Shown here piece by piece: positions 27,517 to 36,392 of a stretch of DNA of 64,000 nt. Source of the stretch: Sulfurospirillum oryzae. Its GTDB lineage: Bacteria > Campylobacterota > Campylobacteria > Campylobacterales > Sulfurospirillaceae. Under the pieces are notes generated by a model. It was given only the letters and a program-made list of their open reading frames with translations, made no database searches and had not been told where the DNA came from. The translations under genes and the position numbers were made by a program. Each line of letters starts with the position of its first letter. Position 1 is the first letter of the stretch. The stretch covers positions 682,001-746,000 of the forward strand of contig NZ_JANZKZ010000001.1 of NCBI RefSeq assembly GCF_025770725.1. Direction: 5' to 3'.

Positions 27517-28382
27517 ATCCTGTCTAAAAAGATCAGTGCAAAAAAGATGACACCCAAATAGCCATTAAGCGTAAAGAAAGCGCGATCAATTTTAGAAAAG
27601 TCTTTCAACACAATGCGATGCTCAAAAAAGAGTACAACGGCTGAGACTAAAACGCCGACATACGCAAAAAATCCAAGCCCAGCGCTTATGACAAACAGTA
27701 ACCAAAAAAGAACGGTTTGCGCGTGAAAAAGACGTGATATAAAAAAAGTTGCATCTTTGCCAAAACGGGAAGGAATGGAAAAAAGTCCATTGGCTTTATC
27801 ATACTCCATATCTTGCAAAGAGTAGAGCAGATCAAAACCCGCCACCCAGTACATTACACCAATAGAGAGTAGAATAGACCACATTGGAATGGATTCTTGC
27901 ACAGCCACAACGCCCGCTATAGGAGCAAGTCCTAAAGAGACACCCAACACTAAATGCGCATAAGGTGAAAAACGTTTAAAAAGGGAGTATCCGCCTAAGA
28001 TAATCAAAATAGGCACACTCAAATAAAAGGCAAGATCGTTAATCATGTAAGCTACGACAATGAAGATAAGCGCATTAAGCGCAATAAATAGCTGCATATT
28101 GCTCACACCAATTCTGCCATCGACACTGGGGCGGTTGGCGGTTCTTGGATTATATTTGTCGATGTCACGATCTGCGTAACGGTTAAATGCCATTGCGAAA
28201 TTACGCGCACTAACGGCTGCTAAAAGCCCTAAAATTAAAAGTTTAAACCCAAACCACAGTGTTCCATTTTGTGCTTTTGAAGAGACGATCATCGCGACAA
28301 AAATAAAGGGGAGTGCGAAAATGGAGTGTTTAAAGACGATCAAATCGCTAATATCTTTGAGTTTTAGCCAGAGTTGTTGCAA
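27513..28382 (-). CDS. mqnP: UbiA-family polyprenyltransferase, probably MqnP of the futalosine menaquinone pathway
   Basis: A 289-residue integral membrane protein with about eight helices. The first aspartate motif is NRYADRDID (residues about 66-74) followed by NPRTANRP, and the second is SLQDMEYDKANGLFSIP. It starts at TTG, preceded by AAAGG. UbiA-type enzymes attach a polyprenyl chain to an aromatic ring; Campylobacterota make menaquinone by the futalosine route, whose prenylating enzyme is MqnP. The product would be the electron acceptor of the nuo complex in this window. Confidence 0.8.
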   Translation of the reverse strand: MQQLWLKLKDISDLIVFKHSIFALPFIFVAMIVSSKAQNGTLWFGFKLLILGLLAAVSARNFAMAFNRYADRDIDKYNPRTANRPSVDGRIGVSNMQLFIALNALIFIVVAYMINDLAFYLSVPILIILGGYSLFKRFSPYAHLVLGVSLGLAPIAGVVAVQESIPMWSILLSIGVMYWVAGFDLLYSLQDMEYDKANGLFSIPSRFGKDATFFISRLFHAQTVLFWLLFVISAGLGFFAYVGVLVSAVVLFFEHRIVLKDFSKIDRAFFTLNGYLGVIFFALIFLDRI

Positions 28383-28435
28383 TACTAACCTTTACGTTTA
28401 AGATGGTTTGATTTTACAACAAAACCCTTTAAAAG

Positions 28436-28444
28436 TGTTATAAT
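28436..28444 (+). promoter_or_regulatory. Extended -10 promoter of miaA
   Basis: TGTTATAAT fits the extended -10 consensus exactly. It predicts a leader of about 65 bases before the TTG start of miaA. Confidence 0.65.
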
Positions 28445-28478
28445 TGCACGCACAGCACCGCTAAAAGTGCAAAAGTAC

Positions 28479-28507
28479 ACGTATACGTACTCAGACTTAC
28501 ATGTAAG
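28479..28507 (+). promoter_or_regulatory. Two palindromes in the miaA leader
   Basis: ACGTATACGT (28479-28488) and CTTACATGTAAG (28496-28507) are both perfect palindromes. The second, one of only two intergenic copies of the recurrent TACATGTA element, ends 9 bases before the TTG start and covers the place of the ribosome-binding site, for which there is otherwise only a weak AAGAGA. Confidence 0.55.
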
Positions 28508-28516
28508 AGAAACCCA

Positions 28517-29413
28517 TTGAAAACCATCGCTATCTTAGGACCAACCGCTTCGGGCAAAACAGCACTCTCTATAGAACTTGCGCTGAAGTATAATGCCCAT
28601 ATTTTATCGCTCGATTCGCTCAGTATTTACAAAGAAATTGACATAGCTTCTGCGAAACCAACGCTAGATGAGCGTCAAGGCGTTCGCCATTTTGGAATGG
28701 ACGTGCTTCTTCCAAGCGAGCATTTTGATGTCACCATGTTTTTTGATCTTTACAAAGAGGTGCATGAAACGTCTTTCAAGGAAGGGAAAAATCTTATTAT
28801 TGTGGGAGGAACAGGATTTTACCTCAAAGCCATGATGGAAGGGCTCAGTTCAAAACCTGAAATATCTTTACATGTAAAAGAGCAAATCGAAAATAAACTC
28901 CTTGATTTGGAGTCTGCTTACGCTTTAATCCAAGAACACGATAACACCTATGCCCGCAAAATAGCTTCAAGCGATCGTTATAGAATTGAAAAATGGTTGG
29001 AGATTTTTTTAACCACAAATGAAATACCTTCAACCTATCTCGTTCGCGCGAAACAAGAGCCGATTATTAAAGATCTTGCCTTATTTGAGATAGAGACTCC
29101 CAAAGAGACGCTAGCGCAAAAAATTGCTTTGCGTACAAAGATGATGATAGAAGCAGGACTCATCGATGAAGTTTTTGGTTTAGAAAAACGCTATAGCAGA
29201 GCACCTCAGTGCATGAAAGCGATTGGTATTAAAGAAGTACTGGATTATTTTGATGGTAAATTTAAAATACCTGGGCTTGAGGAGCGCATAGCGTTTAATA
29301 CCCTTCATTTAGCGAAACGTCAACGCACCTTTAACGCTTCACAATTTCCACCCCATACTAAAGGCGATGTTACGTATCTCTTCGACGTAATCGAAGCTCA
29401 TTTCAAATCATAA
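28517..29413 (+). CDS. miaA: tRNA dimethylallyltransferase
   Basis: A 298-residue protein starting at TTG (MKTIAILGPTASGKTAL), with the P-loop GPTASGKT at residues 8-15 and the conserved SLSIYKEIDIASAKPT, IVGGTGFYLKA and AIGIKEVLDYF segments. MiaA adds a dimethylallyl group to A37 of UNN-reading tRNAs. No in-frame ATG exists upstream, because the ATG inside the leader palindrome is followed at once by TAA. Another palindrome copy (28867-28878) is inside the gene. Confidence 0.95.
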   Translation: MKTIAILGPTASGKTALSIELALKYNAHILSLDSLSIYKEIDIASAKPTLDERQGVRHFGMDVLLPSEHFDVTMFFDLYKEVHETSFKEGKNLIIVGGTGFYLKAMMEGLSSKPEISLHVKEQIENKLLDLESAYALIQEHDNTYARKIASSDRYRIEKWLEIFLTTNEIPSTYLVRAKQEPIIKDLALFEIETPKETLAQKIALRTKMMIEAGLIDEVFGLEKRYSRAPQCMKAIGIKEVLDYFDGKFKIPGLEERIAFNTLHLAKRQRTFNASQFPPHTKGDVTYLFDVIEAHFKS

Positions 29414-29433
29414 TACTAGAACAGGCAACATAG

Positions 29434-30852
29434 ATGAAAATAATCAATACAAATTATATCAATGGTGAATTTAAAAAAATAAACTCAAATGAAAGTCTTA
29501 CACTCAAAAATCCTACAACGGAAGAGCAAATTGCTGAAGTTTTTTTAAGTACTCCTCATGAAATGAACGAGGCAATTCAATGCGCATCTCATACATTTGA
29601 ATCTTTTTCAAAAACATCTATTGATGAAAGAATGGCTATTTTACAACGTATTCATGATGAACTTCTCACACAGGAAAAAATATTGATTGATTTGGCTGTT
29701 TTAGAATTTGGCGCAACCATATCAACAACAACAAGACGCACTAAAAATGCTATCAACCTCTTTTTAACGATTAAAGAAGAGCTTAAAAATTATGATTTTA
29801 TCACCAAAGATGCCTACTCAATGACCGTAAAAGAAGGTGTGGGTGTCATTGGCGTTATTATTCCGTGGAATGCCAACCTTGCCCATTTGTGTAGCAATAT
29901 AGCACCAGCAATTGCGCTTGGTTGTACACTTGTAATCAAACCTAGTGAATTTAATGCCCTAGAGACACAAGCATTTTTAGAATGCTTACATAAAGCCAGT
30001 ATTCCTAAAGGTGTTGTGAATATTGTTCATGGAACGGGCGAGATTGTCGGTGAAGTTTTAACTAAACACCCGCTTGTCAATGCTATTTCCTTTATTGGAA
30101 GTACCGAAACAGGCAAAAAGATTTTTGAAAACTGTTCCAAAACAATTAAACGGATGACGCTTGAGCTTGGTGGTAAATCTCCAACGATTCTTCTAGAAGA
30201 TGCCAATTTTAAAGAGGTCATTTCACACGTTTTGAGCAGTGCTTACAGTAATAGTGGTCAAGCGTGCCATGCGGGAAGCAGACTTTTGGTACCAAAATCG
30301 AGACTTGAAGAGGTGGAGAGTTTACTCATTGAGCAGATTAAAAAACTTAAAATTGGTGACCCAAAAGAGAAAGAGACGCACATTGGTCCCATGATCAATC
30401 AAACACAATTTGATACTGTACAATCATACATCAAAAGCGGTATTGATGATGGTGCTAAACTTCTTTGTGGCGGGCTTGGAAGAGTTGAAGGATTTGCAAA
30501 GGGTTATTTTGTCAAACCGACTGTTTTTATCTGTCAGGATGAAACACTAAAGATCGTTCAAGAAGAAATCTTTGGCCCTGTTTTATGTGTATTGCCTTAT
30601 AAGAGTGAACAAGAAGCTCTTGCAATGGCAAATAACACCATTTTTGGACTTTCGGCTTATGTCTTTTCAAACGATGAAGCAAAGGCCCTTGCATTTGCAA
30701 AGCAGATACGAAGCGGAAGAGTTTTAATCAATACAGCTACCTCAAAAGCCAAAACCCCTCCCTTTGGTGGCATGAAACAATCGGGGCTTGGAAGAATGGG
30801 AGGGCGATACTCTATGGACGCATTTAGTGAGATAAAATCAATTCTGTTTTAA
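29434..30852 (+). CDS. NAD-dependent aldehyde dehydrogenase (second, betaine-aldehyde-like group)
   Basis: A 472-residue ALDH with the VIIPWNANLA N-terminal cofactor segment, the FIGSTETG loop, ELGGKSP (general-base Glu) and SGQACHAG (catalytic Cys), ending in FGGMKQSGLGRMGG. It belongs to a different branch from the ALDH at 4790-6208. Substrate unknown. It carries no copy of the palindrome, in contrast to the five in the other ALDH gene. It is followed by a hairpin of the intergenic repeat family. Confidence 0.88.
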   Translation: MKIINTNYINGEFKKINSNESLTLKNPTTEEQIAEVFLSTPHEMNEAIQCASHTFESFSKTSIDERMAILQRIHDELLTQEKILIDLAVLEFGATISTTTRRTKNAINLFLTIKEELKNYDFITKDAYSMTVKEGVGVIGVIIPWNANLAHLCSNIAPAIALGCTLVIKPSEFNALETQAFLECLHKASIPKGVVNIVHGTGEIVGEVLTKHPLVNAISFIGSTETGKKIFENCSKTIKRMTLELGGKSPTILLEDANFKEVISHVLSSAYSNSGQACHAGSRLLVPKSRLEEVESLLIEQIKKLKIGDPKEKETHIGPMINQTQFDTVQSYIKSGIDDGAKLLCGGLGRVEGFAKGYFVKPTVFICQDETLKIVQEEIFGPVLCVLPYKSEQEALAMANNTIFGLSAYVFSNDEAKALAFAKQIRSGRVLINTATSKAKTPPFGGMKQSGLGRMGGRYSMDAFSEIKSILF

Positions 30853-30855
30853 TAG

Positions 30856-30920
30856 TAGAGTTCTAATAGAACTCTAAGGACTACATTAACACTGGATTTT
30901 CTTGGCAGAATGCCACGCTC
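30856..30920. repeat. Intergenic hairpin repeat, copy A
   Basis: TAGAGTTCTA and TAGAACTCTA (30856-30876) form an almost loopless 10-base inverted repeat, followed by AAGGACTACATTAACACTGG (30873-30898 region) and a small hairpin TGGCA-GAA-TGCCA. The same AGAGTTCT/AGAACTCT hairpin followed by a TTAACACTGG core recurs at 52021-52170, and a decayed core occurs at 47251-47268. It lies between convergent genes and may also terminate the ALDH transcript. Confidence 0.6.
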
Positions 30921-30931
30921 TACTTTTTAAT

Positions 30932-33328
30932 TTACTGTGCAATCAGCAAATCAAGGTTTTGTTGGCAAATGCTCTTCCATGAGCTATTGTCGTTAATGCT
31001 AATACATTTTGTAAAATAATCTTTAGCTTTTGCATCTTCTTTGAGTTTAAGGCTAAATTCCCCTGCTTGGTAAAAGAGTCGTATTTTATCTTTAGCGCCT
31101 AAACTTTGAGGTAAAAGCGATTCTGCAATTTTTAAAGCTTCTTCATCACGACCTAAACGCTTCAACGCATCCATATAGCTAAACTCTAATGCTGGGCTAA
31201 GAGCATTCGATTTAAACTTCTTTTGCATTTCAAGGCTCGTTTGGGCATACGTAACGAGTAAGAGATCATTTTTAGCATCACTTGCCATTTTAACAATCTC
31301 ATAATAAATATCCAAATTACTCGCTTCATCAGGGTAAAGAATTTTAATACTCTCAGCCAATGAAGCAGCGCCTTCAAGATTTTTGAGCTTGACTAAAGAG
31401 AAAAACAGATCGCGGATTGTCTCTAAGCCAATTTTTTCTCGAAGCGAAAACGAGAGTGTTTTCAAATCTTCTTTAAAAGCAAGGGCGTCTTGGTATTTTC
31501 CCATTTTGAAAAGCACTTGAACCTGTTTTTGAGACCAAGCATAACGACTGGCAAGCTGTGCATCTTTAAGGTGCGTATCTGAAATCTCACGAGCGCGATC
31601 ATACCGTGAAACACGCATAAAACATTTAAAGAGCTTTTCCTCATATTGCGGTTCAGTGATTTGGAGTTTATACTCTTCAATGAGTCCTACCGTATTTTGG
31701 CACTCATCTTTTTCAAGTTCTTGTAAGGCAAGCGATTTTGCTGCTTCATAGATCAACTCTTCGGGTTTAATCTCATAATGATCTGGTACTTTTGCAAGAT
31801 CTTTTTGAAGATTGAGCACCTCTTCAAAGCGTTTCTGTTTAAGTAGTAATTTTGCTTTTTCTAAAAGTGCTTTTTGCCCAATCTCATTGTTATAAGTCTC
31901 AATCAATTTATCATAATAATTGGCAAGTTTTGTCTCGTTATTTTCGTTGAGTTTAAAAAAGAGCTCATCCAAACTCTCCGTTACTTCTTGAACATGCTCG
32001 CCACTATTTTTATAATCTGCTAAATATTCTTGATAGCGTGCATGTGCTGCTTCCACCTCATTTGCTTTTGCATGCCAATCGCCACTCTCTTTAAGGAGTA
32101 TTTCTCGATTGTCAGCTTTCTTAGGTGTGTTTTCAAGCAATAAATCAGTAATTTTAGCAGCAACATCATAAAGTCGGTGCTCAAATAGCCTGCGTGCTAG
32201 TTTATAGCTTGCTTCTTTATCTTTAAGGAGGAATTGTGAATTAACATTAAGTACTTTAAACAGATACTCTTTAGCCTCTTTGAGTTTTCCAGCATCCATT
32301 TGATAATCACTTAAACGAATAGCCGCTTCTGAAGCGATATCAAGATCTTGTGCGCTGTAAAGAACATCTAAGTAAAGCTTCATCGCTTTATCTTTTTCTT
32401 TCTTGAGGAAAAGGTTATCGGCATAAAGTAAAATGGCTCTTTTCGTAAAAGAACTATCAGGATGTTCCCCTACTAATATATCAATACAATAATTTGCATC
32501 TGATTTTGCATTCGCTTTGAGATACGCTTTCGTCATAAGCATCAGAACTTCAGGAATATTTTCATCACTTGCAAACTCTTTGCTCCATCGTTTAGCAACA
32601 TTGATAATGTCATTTTCATTAAAAGGCGCATCCGCCTTATCTTCTTTCGCACTTAAAATTTTATCCATAGAGCGCATCTGGTAAAGCTCAAGCTCACTTC
32701 TAAAAATTGAATTTGGGAAGAGCGTTAAGACACGTTTTACATCTTTAACAACCCCATCATAATACCCGCTTTCATACTCTTGTTTGATGTCTAAATAGAG
32801 CTGAATATCTTTACTTTGGGCATACGAAATGGGCGCACCATTAAGATCAAGTGCTCCGATGTAAGGTTTTTGATATTTGGGAAAGGTGACAGGAAAATCA
32901 AGCCCATCATAAACGGCTTTTTGTTCATACAAAGGTTTTTCTTGTAATAGAATTGTCCAATGCGTATAAAGTGTTTCTTTCGGCTTTGTTAAAATCTCAC
33001 TGGTATTGTATAGACTCTCTTCGACAGGTATTAATTTTGAATCAACTTTAGGATCTATCGCAATATAAAATTCACCATCTTTTTCGTAAAAATCAAGCTC
33101 TGCTAGTTTCATTTTTTTTGATTCTATGGGTTTATTAATCGGTCGGCTAATTTTACAAATATAGTTTTTTTTATTGAGTTCGCCAACAATCGTTTGGCAA
33201 TAGAAGGGCTTTGCATCCATTACATGTAAGATCGCATAATTCGTTTTGCTCTCTTTACCGCTGTTTAAAATGATGTCCAGCGCAAAAAGTTGTACTGATG
33301 CTAAAAGGAAGATTAAAATATATTTCAT
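30932..33328 (-). CDS. pflA: PflA-like periplasmic TPR protein of the flagellar motor
   Basis: A 798-residue protein from the ATG of 33326-33328, with a signal peptide (MKYILIFLLASVQLFA) and many helical repeats of TPR type spread over residues 180-790. In C. jejuni, PflA is a periplasmic TPR protein of the flagellar motor disk and, as I recall, is encoded directly after nuoN, as here. The long beta-rich N-terminal part before the repeats fits that family. A GTG codon at 33361 is in frame but lies inside the nuoN terminator stem. A palindrome copy at 33221-33228 reads Leu-His-Val. Confidence 0.8.
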   Translation of the reverse strand: MKYILIFLLASVQLFALDIILNSGKESKTNYAILHVMDAKPFYCQTIVGELNKKNYICKISRPINKPIESKKMKLAELDFYEKDGEFYIAIDPKVDSKLIPVEESLYNTSEILTKPKETLYTHWTILLQEKPLYEQKAVYDGLDFPVTFPKYQKPYIGALDLNGAPISYAQSKDIQLYLDIKQEYESGYYDGVVKDVKRVLTLFPNSIFRSELELYQMRSMDKILSAKEDKADAPFNENDIINVAKRWSKEFASDENIPEVLMLMTKAYLKANAKSDANYCIDILVGEHPDSSFTKRAILLYADNLFLKKEKDKAMKLYLDVLYSAQDLDIASEAAIRLSDYQMDAGKLKEAKEYLFKVLNVNSQFLLKDKEASYKLARRLFEHRLYDVAAKITDLLLENTPKKADNREILLKESGDWHAKANEVEAAHARYQEYLADYKNSGEHVQEVTESLDELFFKLNENNETKLANYYDKLIETYNNEIGQKALLEKAKLLLKQKRFEEVLNLQKDLAKVPDHYEIKPEELIYEAAKSLALQELEKDECQNTVGLIEEYKLQITEPQYEEKLFKCFMRVSRYDRAREISDTHLKDAQLASRYAWSQKQVQVLFKMGKYQDALAFKEDLKTLSFSLREKIGLETIRDLFFSLVKLKNLEGAASLAESIKILYPDEASNLDIYYEIVKMASDAKNDLLLVTYAQTSLEMQKKFKSNALSPALEFSYMDALKRLGRDEEALKIAESLLPQSLGAKDKIRLFYQAGEFSLKLKEDAKAKDYFTKCISINDNSSWKSICQQNLDLLIAQ

Positions 33329-33334
33329 ACTCAC

Positions 33335-33343
33335 ATTATAGCA
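33335..33343 (-). promoter_or_regulatory. Extended -10 promoter of pflA, predicting a leaderless message
   Basis: TGCTATAAT on the minus strand. Only six bases (GTGAGT) separate its last T from the ATG of pflA, so the usual start site would be the A of the ATG. No purine-rich ribosome-binding site is present. Confidence 0.6.
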
Positions 33344-33370
33344 AAATAAGGGGATTTTCACCCCTTATTT
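33344..33370 (-). terminator. Intrinsic terminator of the nuo operon
   Basis: AAATAAGGGG and CCCCTTATTT form a perfect 10-base stem with a 7-base loop, beginning in the nuoN stop codon and ending in TTATTTTG on the minus strand. It abuts the pflA -10 element. Confidence 0.8.
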
Positions 33371-34856
33371 AAAAACCACTAGCGGCAACGTATTTGGTAA
33401 TAATCGTTAATAATGGCTCTACAAATACAATCGCAAACATTGTAATAATTGCTGCAAATCCTACAATAACTTTCAGTGGTGTCGATGCATTGGTTGCGTA
33501 TAATCTAGCATCCGCTGTAACAGGCTCTTTTAAAAACATAAAAATAACAAGTTTCATATAGTAATAAACGGCAATTGCGCTATTGATCGCAATAATAATG
33601 GCTAATGAAACATAATTACTGTTAATCGCTGCACTAATCAAATAAAACTTCCCGAAAAAGACAGAAAAAGGAGGCATACCCGCAAGCGCGAACATAAAAA
33701 TACCCATAATCGTTGCGGTTGTTGGCATAATCTTTACCAGTCCAGAAAACTTTGAAAAAGGGTGTTGATAACGTTCATCCCAAAGATTTTTACGATGTCT
33801 TACAATCCAAAGCATTGTAAAAGCCCCTAGGTTCGTAAACATAAAGAGTGTCCAGTAGAAAAAAAGCGCTGAATTGGACTGGGTTGTTCCAATTAAAATA
33901 GCTGCCATCATAAAGCCTGCATGAGAGATGGAGCTGAAGGCTAACATACGTTTAACATCTTCTTGCACAAGTGCTATCAAGTTTGATAATGTCATTGTAA
34001 GAACAACTAAAATATAAAGGATTTGCTCTAACCAAACGACACCTGAGGATACAAGCATCTCAAAGAGACGCATCGCTACCACAAAACCTGCTATTTTTGG
34101 CACAACTGACATATATCCTGCTAGAGGTGCTGAACTTCCCTCATAAACATCAGGTGTCCATGTATGCCATGGTACCAATGAAAGTTTAAAGCCCAATGCG
34201 CCTAGCATAAATACGGTTGCCGCAAGAACACCTACAAGAGGCTCAAACTCTCTTTGCATTAAGATTTTTCCAATTTGATTGATCTCAACACTGCCGGTAA
34301 GTGCATAAAAAATCAGTGCTGAAACACCGTAAAAACTTGCGGCTAATGCTCCCATTGTAAAATATTTAATGGCTGCTTCAAACGCTTTCGCACGATTGTG
34401 CATTGCAATGAGCGTGTAAAGGGCAAGACTTGAAGTTTCAAGACCAATAAAGATCATAATTAAATTGTCACTAGAAACCATAAATTGAAAGCCCACAATC
34501 ATAAACATAAAGAGTGCATAAAACTCTGCCATTCTAAATTCTCTAAAATGTCGATGACTGAGTGAGAGTGGTAAGAAAAATGCCGAAGCTACTAGAATAA
34601 TCACTTGTGCAATAATGGAAATGCCATCAAGCAACAATACATCAAAAAATCCATGTGATGGACCATTAAAGCCAACAACAGCACCAAAATCTAAGATAAT
34701 AAAAAGGACTGTAATCATCGTTAAAAAACTACGATTCAATCCTTTGACTGCCAAATCAGCACAAATAACAGCCAATGCTCCTAGCACTAAAATCGCCATA
34801 GGAAGGAGTGCAGGTAGATTGAGGCTTATGACGTCAATCGAAATAGGCTCTAACAT
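33369..34856 (-). CDS. nuoN: NADH-quinone oxidoreductase-type complex, membrane subunit N
   Basis: A 495-residue protein with about 14 transmembrane helices and the antiporter-like (Proton_antipo_M) core, including the LGFKLSLVPWHTWTPDVYEG motif with the conserved Lys in the membrane and the AFSSISHAGFM segment. It is a proton-pumping module of complex I. Its start shares one base with the nuoM stop. It is the last gene of the operon before the terminator. Confidence 0.96.
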   Translation of the reverse strand: MLEPISIDVISLNLPALLPMAILVLGALAVICADLAVKGLNRSFLTMITVLFIILDFGAVVGFNGPSHGFFDVLLLDGISIIAQVIILVASAFFLPLSLSHRHFREFRMAEFYALFMFMIVGFQFMVSSDNLIMIFIGLETSSLALYTLIAMHNRAKAFEAAIKYFTMGALAASFYGVSALIFYALTGSVEINQIGKILMQREFEPLVGVLAATVFMLGALGFKLSLVPWHTWTPDVYEGSSAPLAGYMSVVPKIAGFVVAMRLFEMLVSSGVVWLEQILYILVVLTMTLSNLIALVQEDVKRMLAFSSISHAGFMMAAILIGTTQSNSALFFYWTLFMFTNLGAFTMLWIVRHRKNLWDERYQHPFSKFSGLVKIMPTTATIMGIFMFALAGMPPFSVFFGKFYLISAAINSNYVSLAIIIAINSAIAVYYYMKLVIFMFLKEPVTADARLYATNASTPLKVIVGFAAIITMFAIVFVEPLLTIITKYVAASGF

Positions 34857-36382
34857 TAGTGTGTTCCTCCTATGCTATTCGCTTTAATAATAACCTCTTT
34901 AGTTGTCTGTTCAACCGCTTTTTGATCCATCAAGACAAGCATTTTTTGAACGCTCATATCAATGACACTTAAAACGGGTTTTGGATAGATTCCTAAAATA
35001 GCGACCAACGCCACGAGAGGAATCAGTGCAGTGAGTTCTTGAGCATTCAAATCTTTAAGTGTTTTATTCTCAGCATGAACGACTTCACCAAAAAATGATT
35101 TTTTGTAAAGTACCAACATATAAACCGCTCCCAAGATGATACCTGTTCCTGCAAACAATGTCATCACCCAGCTAATGCGGTAAAAACCTGCTAAAGACAA
35201 AAACTCTCCAACAAATCCTATGGTCAAAGGAAGTCCAACAGAAGCCATCAGCATGATGCCATACACCGTAGCAAAGTTTGGCATAACGGATGCCAAGCCT
35301 CCAAAATCGCGCATCAGCTTGGTGTGACGTCGATCGTAAATGACACCCACTAACATAAACAGAGCACCACTCACAATACCATGACTCAGCATGAGAAAAA
35401 TTGAACCCGTAATGCCCTCAGCGTTCATGGCAAACGTTCCTAAGATGACAATACCCATGTGCGAGATTGAACTGTAGGCAATGACTTGTTTCATATCTTC
35501 TTGAGCATACGCTATCATCGCCGCATAAATCACCATAATGATACAGATGGTTGCAACGGGAATGAGAAAATAAACCGAAGCATCAGGGAAAAGGGGGAGT
35601 GAAAAACGCACAAAACCGTAACTTCCCATCTTTAAAAGAACTGCTGCTAGGATGATAGAGCCAATGGTAGGTGCTTGACCATGCGCATAAGGAAGCCATG
35701 TATGAAATGGGAACATTGGCACTTTAATAGCAAAGGCTAAGAAGAATGCTCCAAAGAGCCATAGTTGTGTTTCAAATGGAATTTGCAATAAGTACCAATC
35801 AGGTAATGAAAAACTCCAAATTCCTGTCGCTTCATGGTATAAAAAGCCCATATACAAGATACCCACTAACATAAGCACAGAACCTGCAAATGTATAGAGG
35901 AAAAATTTGATGGATGCGTACATACGGTTCGCACTTCCCCATGCGCCAATAATATAAAGCATTGGCACTAAAGAAAGCTCCCAAAACGCGTAGAACCAGA
36001 TAACATCTAAAATTAAGAAAACGCCTACCATGGTCATCTCTAAGAAAAGAACCGAGATAATCAAATTTTTAATCTCATTTTTAATACTAAGAGCAATAAA
36101 CGCAATCATCGTAATAAATGTCGATAAGATCACTAAGAAAAGAGAGATACCGTCTACTCCAAGATAATAGCTTAAACCATAACTTGGCATAAAAGGCAAA
36201 TACTCAACAAACTGATAACCCGCATTGGAGCCATCAAAGCCAATCCATAAAATAATGGAGAGGAAAAATTCAATAGCGCTGACGCTAATGCCATACGCTC
36301 TTATACTCTCTTTGGTAACCAAAAATCCTAAAAGTCCTGCCATTGCTGGGAAGAATACAAGAAGTGATAAAATATGTTCCAT
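34856..36382 (-). CDS. nuoM: Complex I membrane subunit M
   Basis: A 508-residue polytopic protein with the antiporter-like fold. FAIKVPMFPFHTWLPYAHGQAP is the classical NuoM signature with its intramembrane Lys, and YSSISHMGIVILG follows. It forms one of the three proton channels of the membrane arm. It is 10 bases after nuoL. Confidence 0.96.
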   Translation of the reverse strand: MEHILSLLVFFPAMAGLLGFLVTKESIRAYGISVSAIEFFLSIILWIGFDGSNAGYQFVEYLPFMPSYGLSYYLGVDGISLFLVILSTFITMIAFIALSIKNEIKNLIISVLFLEMTMVGVFLILDVIWFYAFWELSLVPMLYIIGAWGSANRMYASIKFFLYTFAGSVLMLVGILYMGFLYHEATGIWSFSLPDWYLLQIPFETQLWLFGAFFLAFAIKVPMFPFHTWLPYAHGQAPTIGSIILAAVLLKMGSYGFVRFSLPLFPDASVYFLIPVATICIIMVIYAAMIAYAQEDMKQVIAYSSISHMGIVILGTFAMNAEGITGSIFLMLSHGIVSGALFMLVGVIYDRRHTKLMRDFGGLASVMPNFATVYGIMLMASVGLPLTIGFVGEFLSLAGFYRISWVMTLFAGTGIILGAVYMLVLYKKSFFGEVVHAENKTLKDLNAQELTALIPLVALVAILGIYPKPVLSVIDMSVQKMLVLMDQKAVEQTTKEVIIKANSIGGTH

Positions 36383-36392
36383 GTCCTACTCC

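Noticed and set aside
33329-33361. GTG at 33361 as the pflA start
   Set aside because: It lies in the terminator stem, has no ribosome-binding site, and would put extra residues before a perfect signal peptide.
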